A stretch of DNA of 32,564 nt from an uncultured Mailhella sp. (GTDB lineage: Bacteria; Desulfobacterota; Desulfovibrionia; Desulfovibrionales; Desulfovibrionaceae): contig NZ_CALUYL010000032.1 in assembly GCF_944324995.1 (NCBI RefSeq), positions 1-32,564 on the forward strand, in the 5' to 3' direction. The translations under genes and the position numbers were made by a program. Of the stretch, positions 14,347 through 22,809 are shown piece after piece. The notes beneath the pieces are model-generated. The model made no database searches. It saw only the letters and a program-made list of their open reading frames with translations, and was not told where the DNA came from. The number at the start of each line of letters is the position of its first letter. The stretch's first letter is position 1.

Positions 14347-15920
14347 TGAAGGTCTCCATGAATATGCTCGACCGCATGATTTCCTGGATCTCTCCCAGGG
14401 CGGGCGCACAGCGTATGTTCGCCAGAATGAGCATGGCGGCGGCCTCCGGCCGTATTACCAATGTACGGAATGCCGCCGGAGGCCGGGAAGGCACCATGGG
14501 CAACTGGCATCCGCGCCGGCTGCATCGCCATGAGGAACAGCTCAGTTTCTTCAAGGCCATGGAGAGGGCGGAATCACTGCTTGCCAACGACGGCCATGCC
14601 GTCTCCGCCATTGACGCTCTGACTCTGAACATCGTGGGCGGCGGTCTCAAGCCCCAGAGTTACCCGGACTGCGCCACGCTCGGCATTTCGGAAGATGAAG
14701 GCGCGGCCTTTGCGGAATCCATGGAGCGTGCATGGAAATTCTGGAGCGAGGAAGCCGACGCCGGAGCCGTTCTCTCCTTTGAGGACATTCAGTATCAAGC
14801 CATGCGCTCCATGCTGACCACAGGGGAAATTCTCCATCTTTCCGCCTGGCGCGAGGATGGCAACAGGCTTTTCGGCTTCTGCATTCAGCCGCTGCACCCG
14901 GCCCGTCTCCGTACCCCGACGGACAAGACCGGCGACCATTCCATTCAGAACGGCATTGAACTCGGCCGCTACGGGGAGCCGCTCGCCTACTGGATAGCCA
15001 CGCCCGGCGATGATCAGCCCCTGAACGGTCTGAGCTCCAGCGACTTCATCCGCGTTGAACGGGAAAAGGCCGGCCGCATCATCTGCCTGCACCGCTATCG
15101 CTCGCTTATGCCGGAGGCCATCCGCGGCACCAGCATTCTGGCTCCGGCCATGAAGCAGTTCCGCGATCTCGCCGACTATGTGGACTACGAGCTGGTGGGG
15201 GCGCTCATTGCGGCGAGCTTCACGGTGTTCATCGAAGACGCGAACCCCTCGTTCCCCGGCGGCGGCTTCGGCGGAGCGTCCTCCGCTATTCCGCCGGATT
15301 ACACCCAGCAGATTCAGCCCGGCACCGTGGTGCTCGGTCAGGCCGGCCACAAGCCGCACATCATATCCAGCAACCGGCCCGGCTCCATGTTCGACCAGTT
15401 CTATGAGCGCATCCTGCGGGCGGCCGCGGCATCTACCGGACAGCCTTACGAGAGCGTGGCCAAGGATTTTTCCAAGACCAACTACTCCAGCGCCCGTGCT
15501 GCCCTTCTGGAAGTGTGGAAGCTGCACGCGCTCTATCAGGACTGGTTCGTCCGCTCCGTGCTTACGCCCTACTACCGCATGGTGCTGGAGGAAGCCTGGA
15601 TTCGCGGAATGCTGGCTATTCCCGCCAAAGCCAAGGCTCCGGATTCCGACCCGTTCACGCTTCGCGCCTGGTGCAACTGCGTATGGACGCGGCCGCCCCG
15701 CGGACAGATCGATCCCGTCAAGGAACGGGAGGCCGACAATCTTGCTCTGGCCAACTTCACGGAAACCCACTCGGCCATCTGCCATGCCCGCGGTCTGGAC
15801 TTTGAAACCGTGATTCGCACCAGGCAGCGGGAAAAACGTCTGATGGAAAAACTCGGCCTCGCAGAAAGCCCTTCTCCTGTGTCTGCAACAAAGGACGACG
15901 ATCATGCCGACGAACAATAA
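14346..15920 (+). CDS. Portal protein, lambda gpB family
   Basis: A 524-residue protein forming the dodecameric ring through which DNA enters the head; size close to lambda gpB (533). Typical blocks are GRITNVRNAAGG near the N-terminus, ALTLNIVGGGLKPQ, ISKNRPG-like ISSNRPGSMFDQFYERILRA and the SVAKDFSKTNYSSARAALLE segment, all characteristic of the lambda portal family. The Gly/Ser stretch PSFPGGGFGGASS (about 300-312) is an exposed loop. It overlaps the preceding gene by one base and the protease by 17 bases, in line with one translation unit. Confidence 0.93.
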   Translation: MKVSMNMLDRMISWISPRAGAQRMFARMSMAAASGRITNVRNAAGGREGTMGNWHPRRLHRHEEQLSFFKAMERAESLLANDGHAVSAIDALTLNIVGGGLKPQSYPDCATLGISEDEGAAFAESMERAWKFWSEEADAGAVLSFEDIQYQAMRSMLTTGEILHLSAWREDGNRLFGFCIQPLHPARLRTPTDKTGDHSIQNGIELGRYGEPLAYWIATPGDDQPLNGLSSSDFIRVEREKAGRIICLHRYRSLMPEAIRGTSILAPAMKQFRDLADYVDYELVGALIAASFTVFIEDANPSFPGGGFGGASSAIPPDYTQQIQPGTVVLGQAGHKPHIISSNRPGSMFDQFYERILRAAAASTGQPYESVAKDFSKTNYSSARAALLEVWKLHALYQDWFVRSVLTPYYRMVLEEAWIRGMLAIPAKAKAPDSDPFTLRAWCNCVWTRPPRGQIDPVKEREADNLALANFTETHSAICHARGLDFETVIRTRQREKRLMEKLGLAESPSPVSATKDDDHADEQ

Positions 15921-17187
15921 TATTTCACCCACCCTCCCCCGCGAATGGGCCATTCTGCCGGAAACGCTTGATGTGCTCCTTCATCAAGCGGCCCGTGTGG
16001 CCCGGCAGAATGCCCGCACAACCCCGGAGCCGACGGGCGACCTGGACTATCAGCTCGACGGCTCCGTGGCCATTGTGCCTGTTCACGGTGCTCTGGCCAA
16101 GAACGGCCTGTTTTTCTTCGGCTGGAAGCTGTGCGACGGGATGCGCGACATTGCCTCCTGCCTGCGCCGTGCGGCGGCGGATTCTAGGGTCAAGGCCATC
16201 ATGCTGGATGTGGACTCTCCCGGCGGTACGGTGGACGGCATCGAAGAGCTGGCGGAAGCCGTCTCGCAGGTCGGTCTTATGAAGCCCGTGTACGCCTTTG
16301 CCGACGGTCTCATGGCGTCCGCCGCGTACTGGCTTTCCTGCGGTGCCCGTGAAATCGCCGCGCCGGCCACGGCTCAGGTGGGCAGCATCGGCGTCATTCT
16401 GATTCACCGCGAATACTCCAAAGCCCTCGAAGAAAACGGCATTGCCTGCAACATCATTGCCGCCGGTCACTACAAGGCCGCCGGCAATGCCGTGGAACCG
16501 CTCTCGGAAGAAATGCGCTCCTACCTGCAGGCCGGCGTGGATGAAACCTACGATCTCTTTCTGAAGGCCGTGGAAAAAGGCCGCGGCGTGGACCGCGAAA
16601 AGTCTCTGACCATGGCCGACGGAAAAATATTTTCGGGAAGTGAAGCCCTTTCCAAGGGGCTTATCGACCGGGTCTGTTCCCGGTCGGAATTCCTGCAACA
16701 CATTAAAGAAGGAGTCCCCATGAATTCGACGGAACTCAAGGCTCAGTACCCCGAAGCGGTGTCGGATCTCAAAGCGGAATTCGAACAGGAACACCGGGCC
16801 GCCCTGAGTGCGGCAAAGGAAGAAGGCATGAAAATTGGATGCGAACAGGAACGCGCACGCATGGTGGCACTGGCCGCGGCCGCCATCGGCGAAGAGGCCG
16901 GAGCCACGCTGAAGGAACTTGCGGAATCCGACATGACGCCGGAGCAGTTCGACAAGGTGAAAAAGGTGCTCGCAAGCTCCGGCAGCAAACTCGATGCCCT
17001 GCGTCAGGCACACAGCGGCACGGACGTCGCCCCCCGCGGAGCGGCCCCGCGCAGCGCCGCAGGCTTTGAACAGCTTGTGGACAACTACATGGTGGAACAC
17101 AACGCCAGGCGCGGCGAAGCCGTCAGGGCCATCGCGGAAAAGTACCCGGAAGCCCATCAGAAGTGGCTGAAAGAACTTCAGAACTAG
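15904..17187 (+). CDS. S49-family prohead protease with scaffold domain
   Basis: A 427-residue lambda gpC-type protein. The N-terminal ~270 residues are an S49/SppA-like serine protease: the nucleophile is S139 in DGLMASAAYW and the general-base lysine is K191 in GHYKAAGN; LDVDSPGG is the beta-strand turn of the clan. The C-terminal ~155 residues are helical and charged, as in scaffold. A Met at residue 273 has its own strong ribosome site, so a separate scaffold is also made (next entry). It processes the scaffold and portal during head maturation. Overlaps the portal end. Confidence 0.92.
   Translation: MPTNNNISPTLPREWAILPETLDVLLHQAARVARQNARTTPEPTGDLDYQLDGSVAIVPVHGALAKNGLFFFGWKLCDGMRDIASCLRRAAADSRVKAIMLDVDSPGGTVDGIEELAEAVSQVGLMKPVYAFADGLMASAAYWLSCGAREIAAPATAQVGSIGVILIHREYSKALEENGIACNIIAAGHYKAAGNAVEPLSEEMRSYLQAGVDETYDLFLKAVEKGRGVDREKSLTMADGKIFSGSEALSKGLIDRVCSRSEFLQHIKEGVPMNSTELKAQYPEAVSDLKAEFEQEHRAALSAAKEEGMKIGCEQERARMVALAAAAIGEEAGATLKELAESDMTPEQFDKVKKVLASSGSKLDALRQAHSGTDVAPRGAAPRSAAGFEQLVDNYMVEHNARRGEAVRAIAEKYPEAHQKWLKELQN
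16720..17187 (+). CDS. Nested capsid scaffold (Nu3-like), internal start
   Basis: In frame with the protease, ATG 16720 (residue 273) is preceded by AAGGAG (16709-16714) with a five-base spacer, a better site than most true starts here. The product would be 155 residues: a long charged helix (ELKAQYPEAVSDLKAEFEQE) followed by an Ala-rich linker and a basic C-terminal helix, the standard layout of scaffolds that bind the capsid by their C-terminus. The equivalent nested gene Nu3 in lambda is well known. Expression here is inferred. Confidence 0.75.
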   Translation: MNSTELKAQYPEAVSDLKAEFEQEHRAALSAAKEEGMKIGCEQERARMVALAAAAIGEEAGATLKELAESDMTPEQFDKVKKVLASSGSKLDALRQAHSGTDVAPRGAAPRSAAGFEQLVDNYMVEHNARRGEAVRAIAEKYPEAHQKWLKELQN

Positions 17188-17195
17188 GAGAACAC

Positions 17196-17561
17196 ATGAG
17201 CTACTTTGAAATTCCCCGCAAAACCTTTGTGGCCGGCGCGGCCATCGAATGCAACACGCTGGTGAGCCTGACGGCGGACGGCGTTGTTCCCTGCACGGCG
17301 GAAACGCTGCCTGTCGGTGTGGCCGAAACTCAGGCGCATGATGCCGAAGATGTTGTCGGCGTGCGCCTCATCAATGCGTCCGGCACCGTGGAAGTGCTGT
17401 GCAGCGGTGCCGTGGCCGTCGGCGACAAGCTCAGCCCTGCGGCCAACGGCGCTGTGGCAAAAAGCACGGCCCTTCCTGTGTGCGGCATAGCTCTGACTGC
17501 CGGAGAAGACGGCTCTCTGGTGGAAATGATGCCGCTGCTCAACCTTCAGGCAACGGAGTAA
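17196..17561 (+). CDS. Capsid decoration protein
   Basis: A 121-residue, beta-rich, neutral protein (NTLVSLTADGVVPCTAETLP, then DKLSPAANGAVAKSTALPVC) without membrane or signal segments. Its size, place between scaffold and major capsid, and repeated ADG/AVG turns match head-stabilising decoration proteins (lambda gpD position; DUF2190-type sequence). AGGAG lies five bases before ATG 17196. It should bind the expanded capsid and reinforce it. Confidence 0.8.
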   Translation: MSYFEIPRKTFVAGAAIECNTLVSLTADGVVPCTAETLPVGVAETQAHDAEDVVGVRLINASGTVEVLCSGAVAVGDKLSPAANGAVAKSTALPVCGIALTAGEDGSLVEMMPLLNLQATE

Positions 17562-17564
17562 CCC

Positions 17565-18518
17565 ATGCCCAGAACTTCCGCCATTCTTCGCCCCGACCTC
17601 GGCGCTCTGGCCTACGAATATTCCATGAACGCGGCAAAACAGGGCTTCATCGGTTCCCTCGTGCTCCCGCCCTTCTATACCCCGCTGAAAAACGCTCAGT
17701 ACCCCGTCATTCCTGCGGAAGCCATTCTTGAAGTGGCCGATACTCAGCGGGCAGCCCGCTCGGCCTATGCCCGCGGTGACTGGGAATTCGTGATGGAAAA
17801 TTACAGCTGCTCCGAAAACGGCTGGGAAGAACCTATTGACGACACCGAAGCCGAGCTTTTCCGCTCCTACTTCGATGCTGAGACCGTAGCCGTGGAACGG
17901 GCTACCAGCATCGTGCTCCGGTCCATGGAACGCCGTGTGGCCAAGAAGGTCATGGATACCAAGGTGTTCACGAATGCCGCCGCCAAAGCCGCCTGGAACA
18001 ACTACGGCTCGGCAGATCCGCTGGCCGACGTAAGCGCCGGCAAGGCAACTTTCCGCCATACCGTCGGCCTGCAGCCCAATGCTCTCATCATGGACAAGGA
18101 CGTATTCGACCACATTTCGCTGTGCGAAGCCGTCATCGAGCGCGTGAAATACACCAGCCCCAACGCCATCCGCGGAGCGCTGACCGTTGAGCAGCTCAAG
18201 GCCTATTTCGGCGTGGAGCATCTGCTTGTGGCAGGGGCCGTCTACAACAGTTCCGCCAAGAAGCAGACAAAGAAAATCGAATCCGTCTGGCCCGTCGACA
18301 AGGTCATGCTGGCCTGCATTTCCAGCGGCGGCAACGACCTCAAGGAACCGAGTCTCGGCCGCACCTTCGTGTGGGAAAACGATGCCCCCGACATCATCGT
18401 GACTGAGCAGTACCGGGAAGAACAGACCCGCAGCGACATTTACCGCGTGCGTCAGTACACGGACGAGTGCATTCAGTTCGCCGGAGCCGGCTACATCATC
18501 ACCGGAGTAACCGCGTAA
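17565..18518 (+). CDS. Major capsid protein, lambda gpE-like
   Basis: A 317-residue HK97-fold-type coat protein by size and order. Family-like blocks are LRPDLGALAYEYSMNAAKQG at the N-terminus, GDWEFVMENYSCSENGWEEP, the ALTVEQLKAYFGVEHLLV segment and a GAGYIITGV C-terminus. It is coupled: its stop TAA shares an A with the endolysin ATG. No C-terminal fusion or cysteine cluster. It is the highest-demand structural gene, in keeping with its optimal codons. Confidence 0.9.
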   Translation: MPRTSAILRPDLGALAYEYSMNAAKQGFIGSLVLPPFYTPLKNAQYPVIPAEAILEVADTQRAARSAYARGDWEFVMENYSCSENGWEEPIDDTEAELFRSYFDAETVAVERATSIVLRSMERRVAKKVMDTKVFTNAAAKAAWNNYGSADPLADVSAGKATFRHTVGLQPNALIMDKDVFDHISLCEAVIERVKYTSPNAIRGALTVEQLKAYFGVEHLLVAGAVYNSSAKKQTKKIESVWPVDKVMLACISSGGNDLKEPSLGRTFVWENDAPDIIVTEQYREEQTRSDIYRVRQYTDECIQFAGAGYIITGVTA

Positions 18519-19126
18519 TGGCCAGTTTCGACGTTGCTCTGGAAAAACTGCTTCAGAAGGAAGGCGGCTGGTGCAACGTGCCTGGGGACAAGGGCGGAGA
18601 GACCTACTGCGGCATCTCCAGCCGCTCCTGGCCTGCCTGGGACGGCTGGAGCATCGTCGCCAAGGCGAAAGTCCATGAGTCCTATGAGGAAGGCCCCGCT
18701 GCCTTCAGCAAGCATCTGGCCGGAATCCCTACGCTCTATGCCCGTGTGTCTCAGTTCTACCGCAAAAATTTCTGGAACAAGGCCTGTGCCGACACCATGC
18801 CGCAGGCCCTGGCCGATGAAATGCTGGAGCAGGCGGTCAATCTCGGCGTTCTCAGGGCAGTCATGTTTCTGCAGAAGACCTGCAATGCCCTGAACTTCAG
18901 GCAGGGACAGACGCTTTTCAAGGATCTCTCCGTCGATGGAACCATGGGAGCAAAAACGCTTGCCGCCCTTGACTCCGTTCTGATCGGGCACAGCGCCGGC
19001 GATGTGCTCCGCTGCCTCAATCTTCAGCAGGGCAATTACTACATTGCCCTTGCTGCGGCCAATCCCGTACAGAGAAAATTTCTGGCGGGCTGGCTGAAAC
19101 GTGCTACCGAGGAAAACGATGAATAA
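18518..19126 (+). CDS. Endolysin, GH108-type lysozyme
   Basis: A 202-residue cell-wall hydrolase. The N-terminus carries the GH108 motif with catalytic E15 in LLQKEGGW, followed by GGETYCGISSRSWP. The C-terminal half (NLGVLRAVMFLQKTCNAL, KTLAAL) is the peptidoglycan-binding type 3 domain that follows GH108 in phage lysins. It lacks a signal peptide, so release needs a holin. GGAG lies 11 bases before ATG 18518. Unusually for a phage of this layout, it sits directly after the capsid gene rather than after the tail. Confidence 0.9.
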   Translation: MASFDVALEKLLQKEGGWCNVPGDKGGETYCGISSRSWPAWDGWSIVAKAKVHESYEEGPAAFSKHLAGIPTLYARVSQFYRKNFWNKACADTMPQALADEMLEQAVNLGVLRAVMFLQKTCNALNFRQGQTLFKDLSVDGTMGAKTLAALDSVLIGHSAGDVLRCLNLQQGNYYIALAAANPVQRKFLAGWLKRATEENDE

Positions 19127-19310
19127 AGGTGTGATTGCTGGCGTCGTCAGCATCCTTGTGGCCGTCATGGCCTGGTTCGGCATCGACGTGTCCACGGAAG
19201 AACAGCAGACGCTTATGGAAGGTCTCACGGCCATCTTCGGCGCAGGCGGCATGATTTCTCTCATCTGGGGATGGATTCAGACGCTGAAAAACAAAAAGAA
19301 ACAGGAATAG
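19119..19310 (+). CDS. Small two-helix holin
   Basis: A 63-residue membrane protein. Helix 1 is about residues 5-20 (VIAGVVSILVAVMAWFG), then an acidic turn with ST-EEQQ, helix 2 about 37-54 (AIFGAGGMISLIWGWIQ), and a basic KNKKKQE tail. The layout matches class II-type holins, with both ends possibly cytoplasmic. It overlaps the endolysin end by eight bases; the following genes complete a lysis cassette. Confidence 0.75.
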   Translation: MNKGVIAGVVSILVAVMAWFGIDVSTEEQQTLMEGLTAIFGAGGMISLIWGWIQTLKNKKKQE

Positions 19311-19314
19311 CCGT

Positions 19315-19503
19315 GTGGACCGATTTCTGGAGCTTCTTTCAGTCATCGTGTCTGCTCTGGCTGCGGCACTGGAAAAATGTCGGGCAACCAACCGTCAGGA
19401 TCATGCTGACAGTGTTCGTTCCGATGGTGCTGGCAGCTGGCTGCAACGCTTCGGCGGCAAAGACCGGCGTCCTGCCGACAACTCCGGGAGCCATAGCGAC
19501 TGA
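19315..19503 (+). CDS. Small membrane-anchored protein, candidate inner-membrane spanin (Rz-like)
   Basis: A 62-residue product from GTG 19315: an N-terminal hydrophobic helix (FLELLSVIVSALAAALEKCR) followed by a hydrophilic, charged tail. Similar short proteins of phages carry a membrane anchor and a DP- or DG-containing C-terminus (here VRSDGAGSWLQRFGGK). AGGA lies eight bases before the start. It overlaps, in another frame, a lipoprotein gene (next entry), as in lambda Rz/Rz1. GTG 19313 in the other frame is a competing start, so the exact start is uncertain. Confidence 0.5.
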   Translation: MDRFLELLSVIVSALAAALEKCRATNRQDHADSVRSDGAGSWLQRFGGKDRRPADNSGSHSD

Positions 19504-19624
19504 GTCCTGGTCGTATGAGTATCAGGGACAAACGGTAACTGTGCCCGGCGAATGGATACATCTGCCTGCCTCCGAAGCGGCAGAACTGCAACTCTGGATG
19601 GAACAGGCAGGAGGTCTGCTGTGA
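19403..19624 (+). CDS. Small lipoprotein, candidate outer-membrane spanin (Rz1-like)
   Basis: A 73-residue product from ATG 19403, nested in a different frame inside the previous gene. It begins with a hydrophobic signal and a lipobox-like MVLAAGC, C14 being the likely lipidated cysteine; the remaining 59 residues are polar. AGGAT lies three bases before ATG. The frame is open upstream to GTG 19313, so a longer 103-residue form is possible. A lipoprotein beside a membrane-anchored partner right after holin fits the two-component spanin that fuses inner and outer membranes. Rz1-like assignment is inferred from layout. Confidence 0.58.
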   Translation: MLTVFVPMVLAAGCNASAAKTGVLPTTPGAIATESWSYEYQGQTVTVPGEWIHLPASEAAELQLWMEQAGGLL

Positions 19625-19905
19625 GTCCCGACATCATGTACAACCTCATCTGTGCGCTCCTGGGCGTGAACGTGGCCGTGGTGAGCTACTATCTGCGCCG
19701 GCACGACCGTCAGCACGACATGATTTCCAAGGCCGTGGATGAGCTGAAAAACCAGCGTGTTCTGTGCGTATCGCTCTACGCGAAGAAAGAAACCGTTTCT
19801 CGCCTCCATACGCGCATGGATGAACTGGTCGCGGCAAACGGAGCTCTGGCCCAGCGGGTCGGAGTTCTTGAAGCCTCTCTGGAAGCCTGCCGGGAGGAAC
19901 GCTGA
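19621..19905 (+). CDS. Membrane-anchored coiled-coil protein (DUF2730-like)
   Basis: A 94-residue protein starting at GTG 19621, which overlaps the lipoprotein stop as GTGA and has GGAGG seven bases upstream. A transmembrane helix (7-23, YNLICALLGVNVAVVSYYL) leads to a basic patch RRHDRQHD and a long coiled coil (VDELKNQ, then VSRLHTRMDELVAANGALAQ). Similar proteins (DUF2730) occur in Mu-type phages near the lysis genes. It could equally be the inner spanin. Its function is not established. Confidence 0.72.
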   Translation: MSPDIMYNLICALLGVNVAVVSYYLRRHDRQHDMISKAVDELKNQRVLCVSLYAKKETVSRLHTRMDELVAANGALAQRVGVLEASLEACREER

Positions 19906-20246
19906 TGTTTCGGGATGAAGTAGTAGACGACGTCCGGGCCGTCTTTATGAGTCTCGATGAATTCGGAGAAGAAATCGACTTCGACGGGCACTCCGTGCGG
20001 GCCGTCATCGATGACAGCCATGCCGCCATCTCCACGGGAGGCTCTCAGGGCTTTTCCGATGCCTCCGCTCTCGGTCTCCTGAAGGAAGTCCGCACTCTGT
20101 ACATGGAAGACACCATAACTCCGCGGCCTGTTCCGGAACAGCTGGTGACCATCAACGGCGAGCGCTGGCAGATCGGCCCGGACGACACCAGCGTCAAGGA
20201 AGAAATGGGCGTACTCGTCCTGGAACTGCAACGGGCATACTCGTGA
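19905..20246 (+). CDS. Head-tail joining protein, gpFII-like
   Basis: A 113-residue protein with the beta-barrel pattern of lambda gpFII-type joining proteins (Phage_attach/ATP-binding-sugar-transporter-like): MFRDEVVDDVRAVFMSLDEF, FDGHSVRAVIDDSH, then LVTINGERWQIGPDDTS. It caps the neck after packaging so the tail can attach. The start overlaps the preceding stop as TGATG. Size and order (followed by gpZ-like and terminator proteins) agree. Confidence 0.8.
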   Translation: MFRDEVVDDVRAVFMSLDEFGEEIDFDGHSVRAVIDDSHAAISTGGSQGFSDASALGLLKEVRTLYMEDTITPRPVPEQLVTINGERWQIGPDDTSVKEEMGVLVLELQRAYS

Positions 20247-20253
20247 GGTTCTC

Positions 20254-20868
20254 ATGCTGCCGACTCTTGATATCCGCCTCGATGAAAAGGACGTCACCAG
20301 GTGCAAGCAAATGTGCGCCGCCTTTCCCTCCCTTCTGGAAACGGCTCTTCAGAAGGCGGAGAAAACGACGCGCAGCGTCCTTCGCCGGCACGTCACCAAG
20401 AAGCTCAAGGCAGTCGTGGAACTGCCTGGAACTTCCGTAACCCGTGCCGTCACTGCACGACAGAGAAACGGCGCTCAGGAAGTCCGCATTGCTTCCGGGC
20501 AGACTCCCCTCATCAGCTACAAGATCACGCCTCTGATCCGCGTTCCTCCCAAAGGCATCGCTTCCCGTGACAGACCGCGCACCTGGTACCGTCTTCGCAA
20601 GGGCGGCAAGCTCTACGACGACTCTCGTGTGCGAGGCGAAGATGCAGTCGGCCGCACGTCGAAACTCTTTGTTACCACGGTACGCGGCCGCACCGCGGTG
20701 TTCTACCGGACGGAATCGGATGATGCACTGCATGAAAAGCGAGGCCCCTCCCTGCAGTGGCATATGTACGAAGACGGCATGATCCCTGAAGTACAGGAGT
20801 ACGGCCGGCAAAGCCTGTTCCGCAACCTCGAAAATGAACTGAACCGGCTGGGAGTATCCAGACTATGA
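20254..20868 (+). CDS. Tail completion protein, gpZ-like
   Basis: A 204-residue basic protein with a helical N-terminal half (LLETALQKAEKTTRSVLRRH) and a beta-rich rest (RPRTWYRLRKGGKLYDD, TAVFYRTESDD). The pattern matches lambda minor tail protein Z, found next to the head-tail joining gene. GAGG lies seven bases upstream. It overlaps the next gene start as ATGA. In lambda, Z completes the tail before joining to the head. Confidence 0.72.
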   Translation: MLPTLDIRLDEKDVTRCKQMCAAFPSLLETALQKAEKTTRSVLRRHVTKKLKAVVELPGTSVTRAVTARQRNGAQEVRIASGQTPLISYKITPLIRVPPKGIASRDRPRTWYRLRKGGKLYDDSRVRGEDAVGRTSKLFVTTVRGRTAVFYRTESDDALHEKRGPSLQWHMYEDGMIPEVQEYGRQSLFRNLENELNRLGVSRL

Positions 20869-21332
20869 ACTCTTTTTTCCTTCTTACCGAGCTCTCCGAT
20901 TATCTGTCTCCGGCTCTGGAGAATCTGCCTCTGCCCAGAAAACACAGGGGCAGCCATGAAGAAACGGAAACCGTGCCGAGCCTGATACTCGGCCTTCCTC
21001 CCACCGGTCAGGAAAGCTGGGAGCGCGTGCCCTTTGTCTCCATTCAGGCTCTTTCCGGCAAAGAAACCGAGGACGGGCTGGCCAGCATGGACGTGGGCAT
21101 ACGCATAGCCGTGCGCGGAGAAACCGGCGAAGAGGCAGAAAACCATCTGCACAATGTCCTGAACGCCGTCAGGCACCGCCTGCTCCAGCTCAAAAAGCAA
21201 CCTCTGGCCAAACTGTACCGGCTGGAACCTACCAAAGACGGCATTGTTCCCTGGTGGCGTCCTGATGAACAGGTCTTTCCCTTTGCCGAAGCCTTCATTC
21301 TGACCACCTGGACCTTCAAGGGGATGGAATAA
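20865..21332 (+). CDS. Tail terminator or completion protein
   Basis: A 155-residue protein lying between gpZ-like and sheath genes, the standard position of the tail terminator that stops tube growth. Visible features are an N-terminal helix (SFFLLTELSDYLSPALENL), a beta core (VPFVSIQALSGKE, ASMDVGIRIAVRGETGEEAE) and a C-terminal strand (AFILTTWTFKGME). No diagnostic motif is known to me; the call rests on order and size. Confidence 0.62.
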   Translation: MNSFFLLTELSDYLSPALENLPLPRKHRGSHEETETVPSLILGLPPTGQESWERVPFVSIQALSGKETEDGLASMDVGIRIAVRGETGEEAENHLHNVLNAVRHRLLQLKKQPLAKLYRLEPTKDGIVPWWRPDEQVFPFAEAFILTTWTFKGME

Positions 21333-21355
21333 TCCCCACACCGAGAGGTATTCTC

Positions 21356-22798
21356 ATGGCCTATAAGCATGGCGTTTACATCAGTGAAGCCGATACCAAA
21401 CTGGTCTCGGCCGTAGAAGCAACTTCCACTCTTCCCGTGGTCGTAGGCGTTGCTCCTGTCCACTCTCTGGGCAATACCAAAGCTCCGGTCAACGAACCGA
21501 AGCTCATCTACACCATGACGGAATTCGTGGCCGCCTTCGGCTCTCCGAGGGACGATGAACCCTATACCAGATATCCGCTCTACGAGGCGGCATCCCTGAT
21601 GCTGGACCGCTACAAGGTCTCTCCGCTTGTCTGCATCAATGTGTTCGACCCTGCGGAGCATACCAGCGAGGTCGAAAGCGAAAGCCTCACTCTCGTCAAG
21701 GGTTCGGCCCTGCTCGCTCACGGCGGCGTGTCCGCTCTGCCCCTGAAGGTCAGTGAAGGCAGCCCGCTTACGGAAAACACCGATTTTTCCCTGAACGCAG
21801 GGACCGGCGAGATTTCGATTCTGGAAGGCGGAAGTCTTACCGGGAACGAGACGCTTACCGCCACCTACACCTATGCCGACCCGACCAAGGTCACGTCCAA
21901 GGAGGTGATCGGCGGCGTGGATGAAACAACGCTGAAGCCTACCGGCCTTTCCGCCGTCCAGCGTGTGTTTCCTCTGTTCAGGCTTGTTCCCGGCCAGATT
22001 CTGACTCCGGGCTTCTCCGATGTACCGGCCGTGGGCATTGCCATCGCTTCCGCCTGCACCGACATTTCCGGCGTCTTCCGCGCCCAGGGCCACATTACCG
22101 TGCCCGAAACGCTGAACAACTATACGGAAGCGCCGGCATGGCTCATCGACAACGGTCTGACCGACAGCCATCTCATCTGCACCTTCGGCTCTCCTACCTA
22201 TAACGGTCTGAAGGAACACGGCGACATCCATGAAGCCTGCGGCATCTGCCGCAGGGCTGCGGAGAACGACGACATTCCCTTCTGGAGCCCTTCCAACTAC
22301 GGGCTGAAGGCCGACGGCGTGATGTATGGCGACAGCGATCTGAACCTCGATCTGTCTCAGGCCGCCTACCTGAACGGCAACGGCATTGCCACCTTCATCA
22401 ATTTCACGTCTTCGTTTGTGTTCTGGGGCGACCTGACGACCGCCTATCCCGGTGTGTCCGATGTGAAGGAGGTGCAGATCCCCGTCCGCATGATGTTCAA
22501 CTGGATAGGCAACAGCATCATCCTCACTGCCTTTCAGAAGGTCAGCGCTCCTTTGCGCCGCCGGCTCATCGAAACGGTGTGCGATACGCTCAACGTCTGG
22601 CTCAACGGTCTGACGGCGCGGGAATTCATCCTCGGCGGCCGCGTGGAATTCCTGGAATCGGAAAATCCTTCGACTGATCTCATGGGCGGCATTGCCCGCT
22701 TCCATGTGTATGTCACGCCTCCGAGTGCCGCCGGAGAACTGGACTTCACGCTGGAATACGACGTCGACTACCTCAGCACGCTTTTTGAAGCGGCGTAA
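21356..22798 (+). CDS. Contractile tail sheath protein
   Basis: A 480-residue P2 FI/Mu L-type sheath protein. Typical blocks are MAYKHGVYISE at the N-terminus, SALTLNIV-like VVVGVAPVH, the Rossmann-like VICTFGS and the conserved C-terminal NVWLNGLTAREFILGG and VYVTPPSAAGELDFTLEYD. It makes the outer contractile layer and proves a myovirus-type tail. GAGAGG lies eight bases before ATG. No insertion or truncation seen. Confidence 0.96.
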   Translation: MAYKHGVYISEADTKLVSAVEATSTLPVVVGVAPVHSLGNTKAPVNEPKLIYTMTEFVAAFGSPRDDEPYTRYPLYEAASLMLDRYKVSPLVCINVFDPAEHTSEVESESLTLVKGSALLAHGGVSALPLKVSEGSPLTENTDFSLNAGTGEISILEGGSLTGNETLTATYTYADPTKVTSKEVIGGVDETTLKPTGLSAVQRVFPLFRLVPGQILTPGFSDVPAVGIAIASACTDISGVFRAQGHITVPETLNNYTEAPAWLIDNGLTDSHLICTFGSPTYNGLKEHGDIHEACGICRRAAENDDIPFWSPSNYGLKADGVMYGDSDLNLDLSQAAYLNGNGIATFINFTSSFVFWGDLTTAYPGVSDVKEVQIPVRMMFNWIGNSIILTAFQKVSAPLRRRLIETVCDTLNVWLNGLTAREFILGGRVEFLESENPSTDLMGGIARFHVYVTPPSAAGELDFTLEYDVDYLSTLFEAA

Positions 22799-22809
22799 CG
22801 GAGGCATCC

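Noticed and set aside
13918-14409. Reverse frame with Met-Glu-Arg repeats
   Set aside because: It is only the translation of the 9-bp DNA repeat and runs across the connector gene start.
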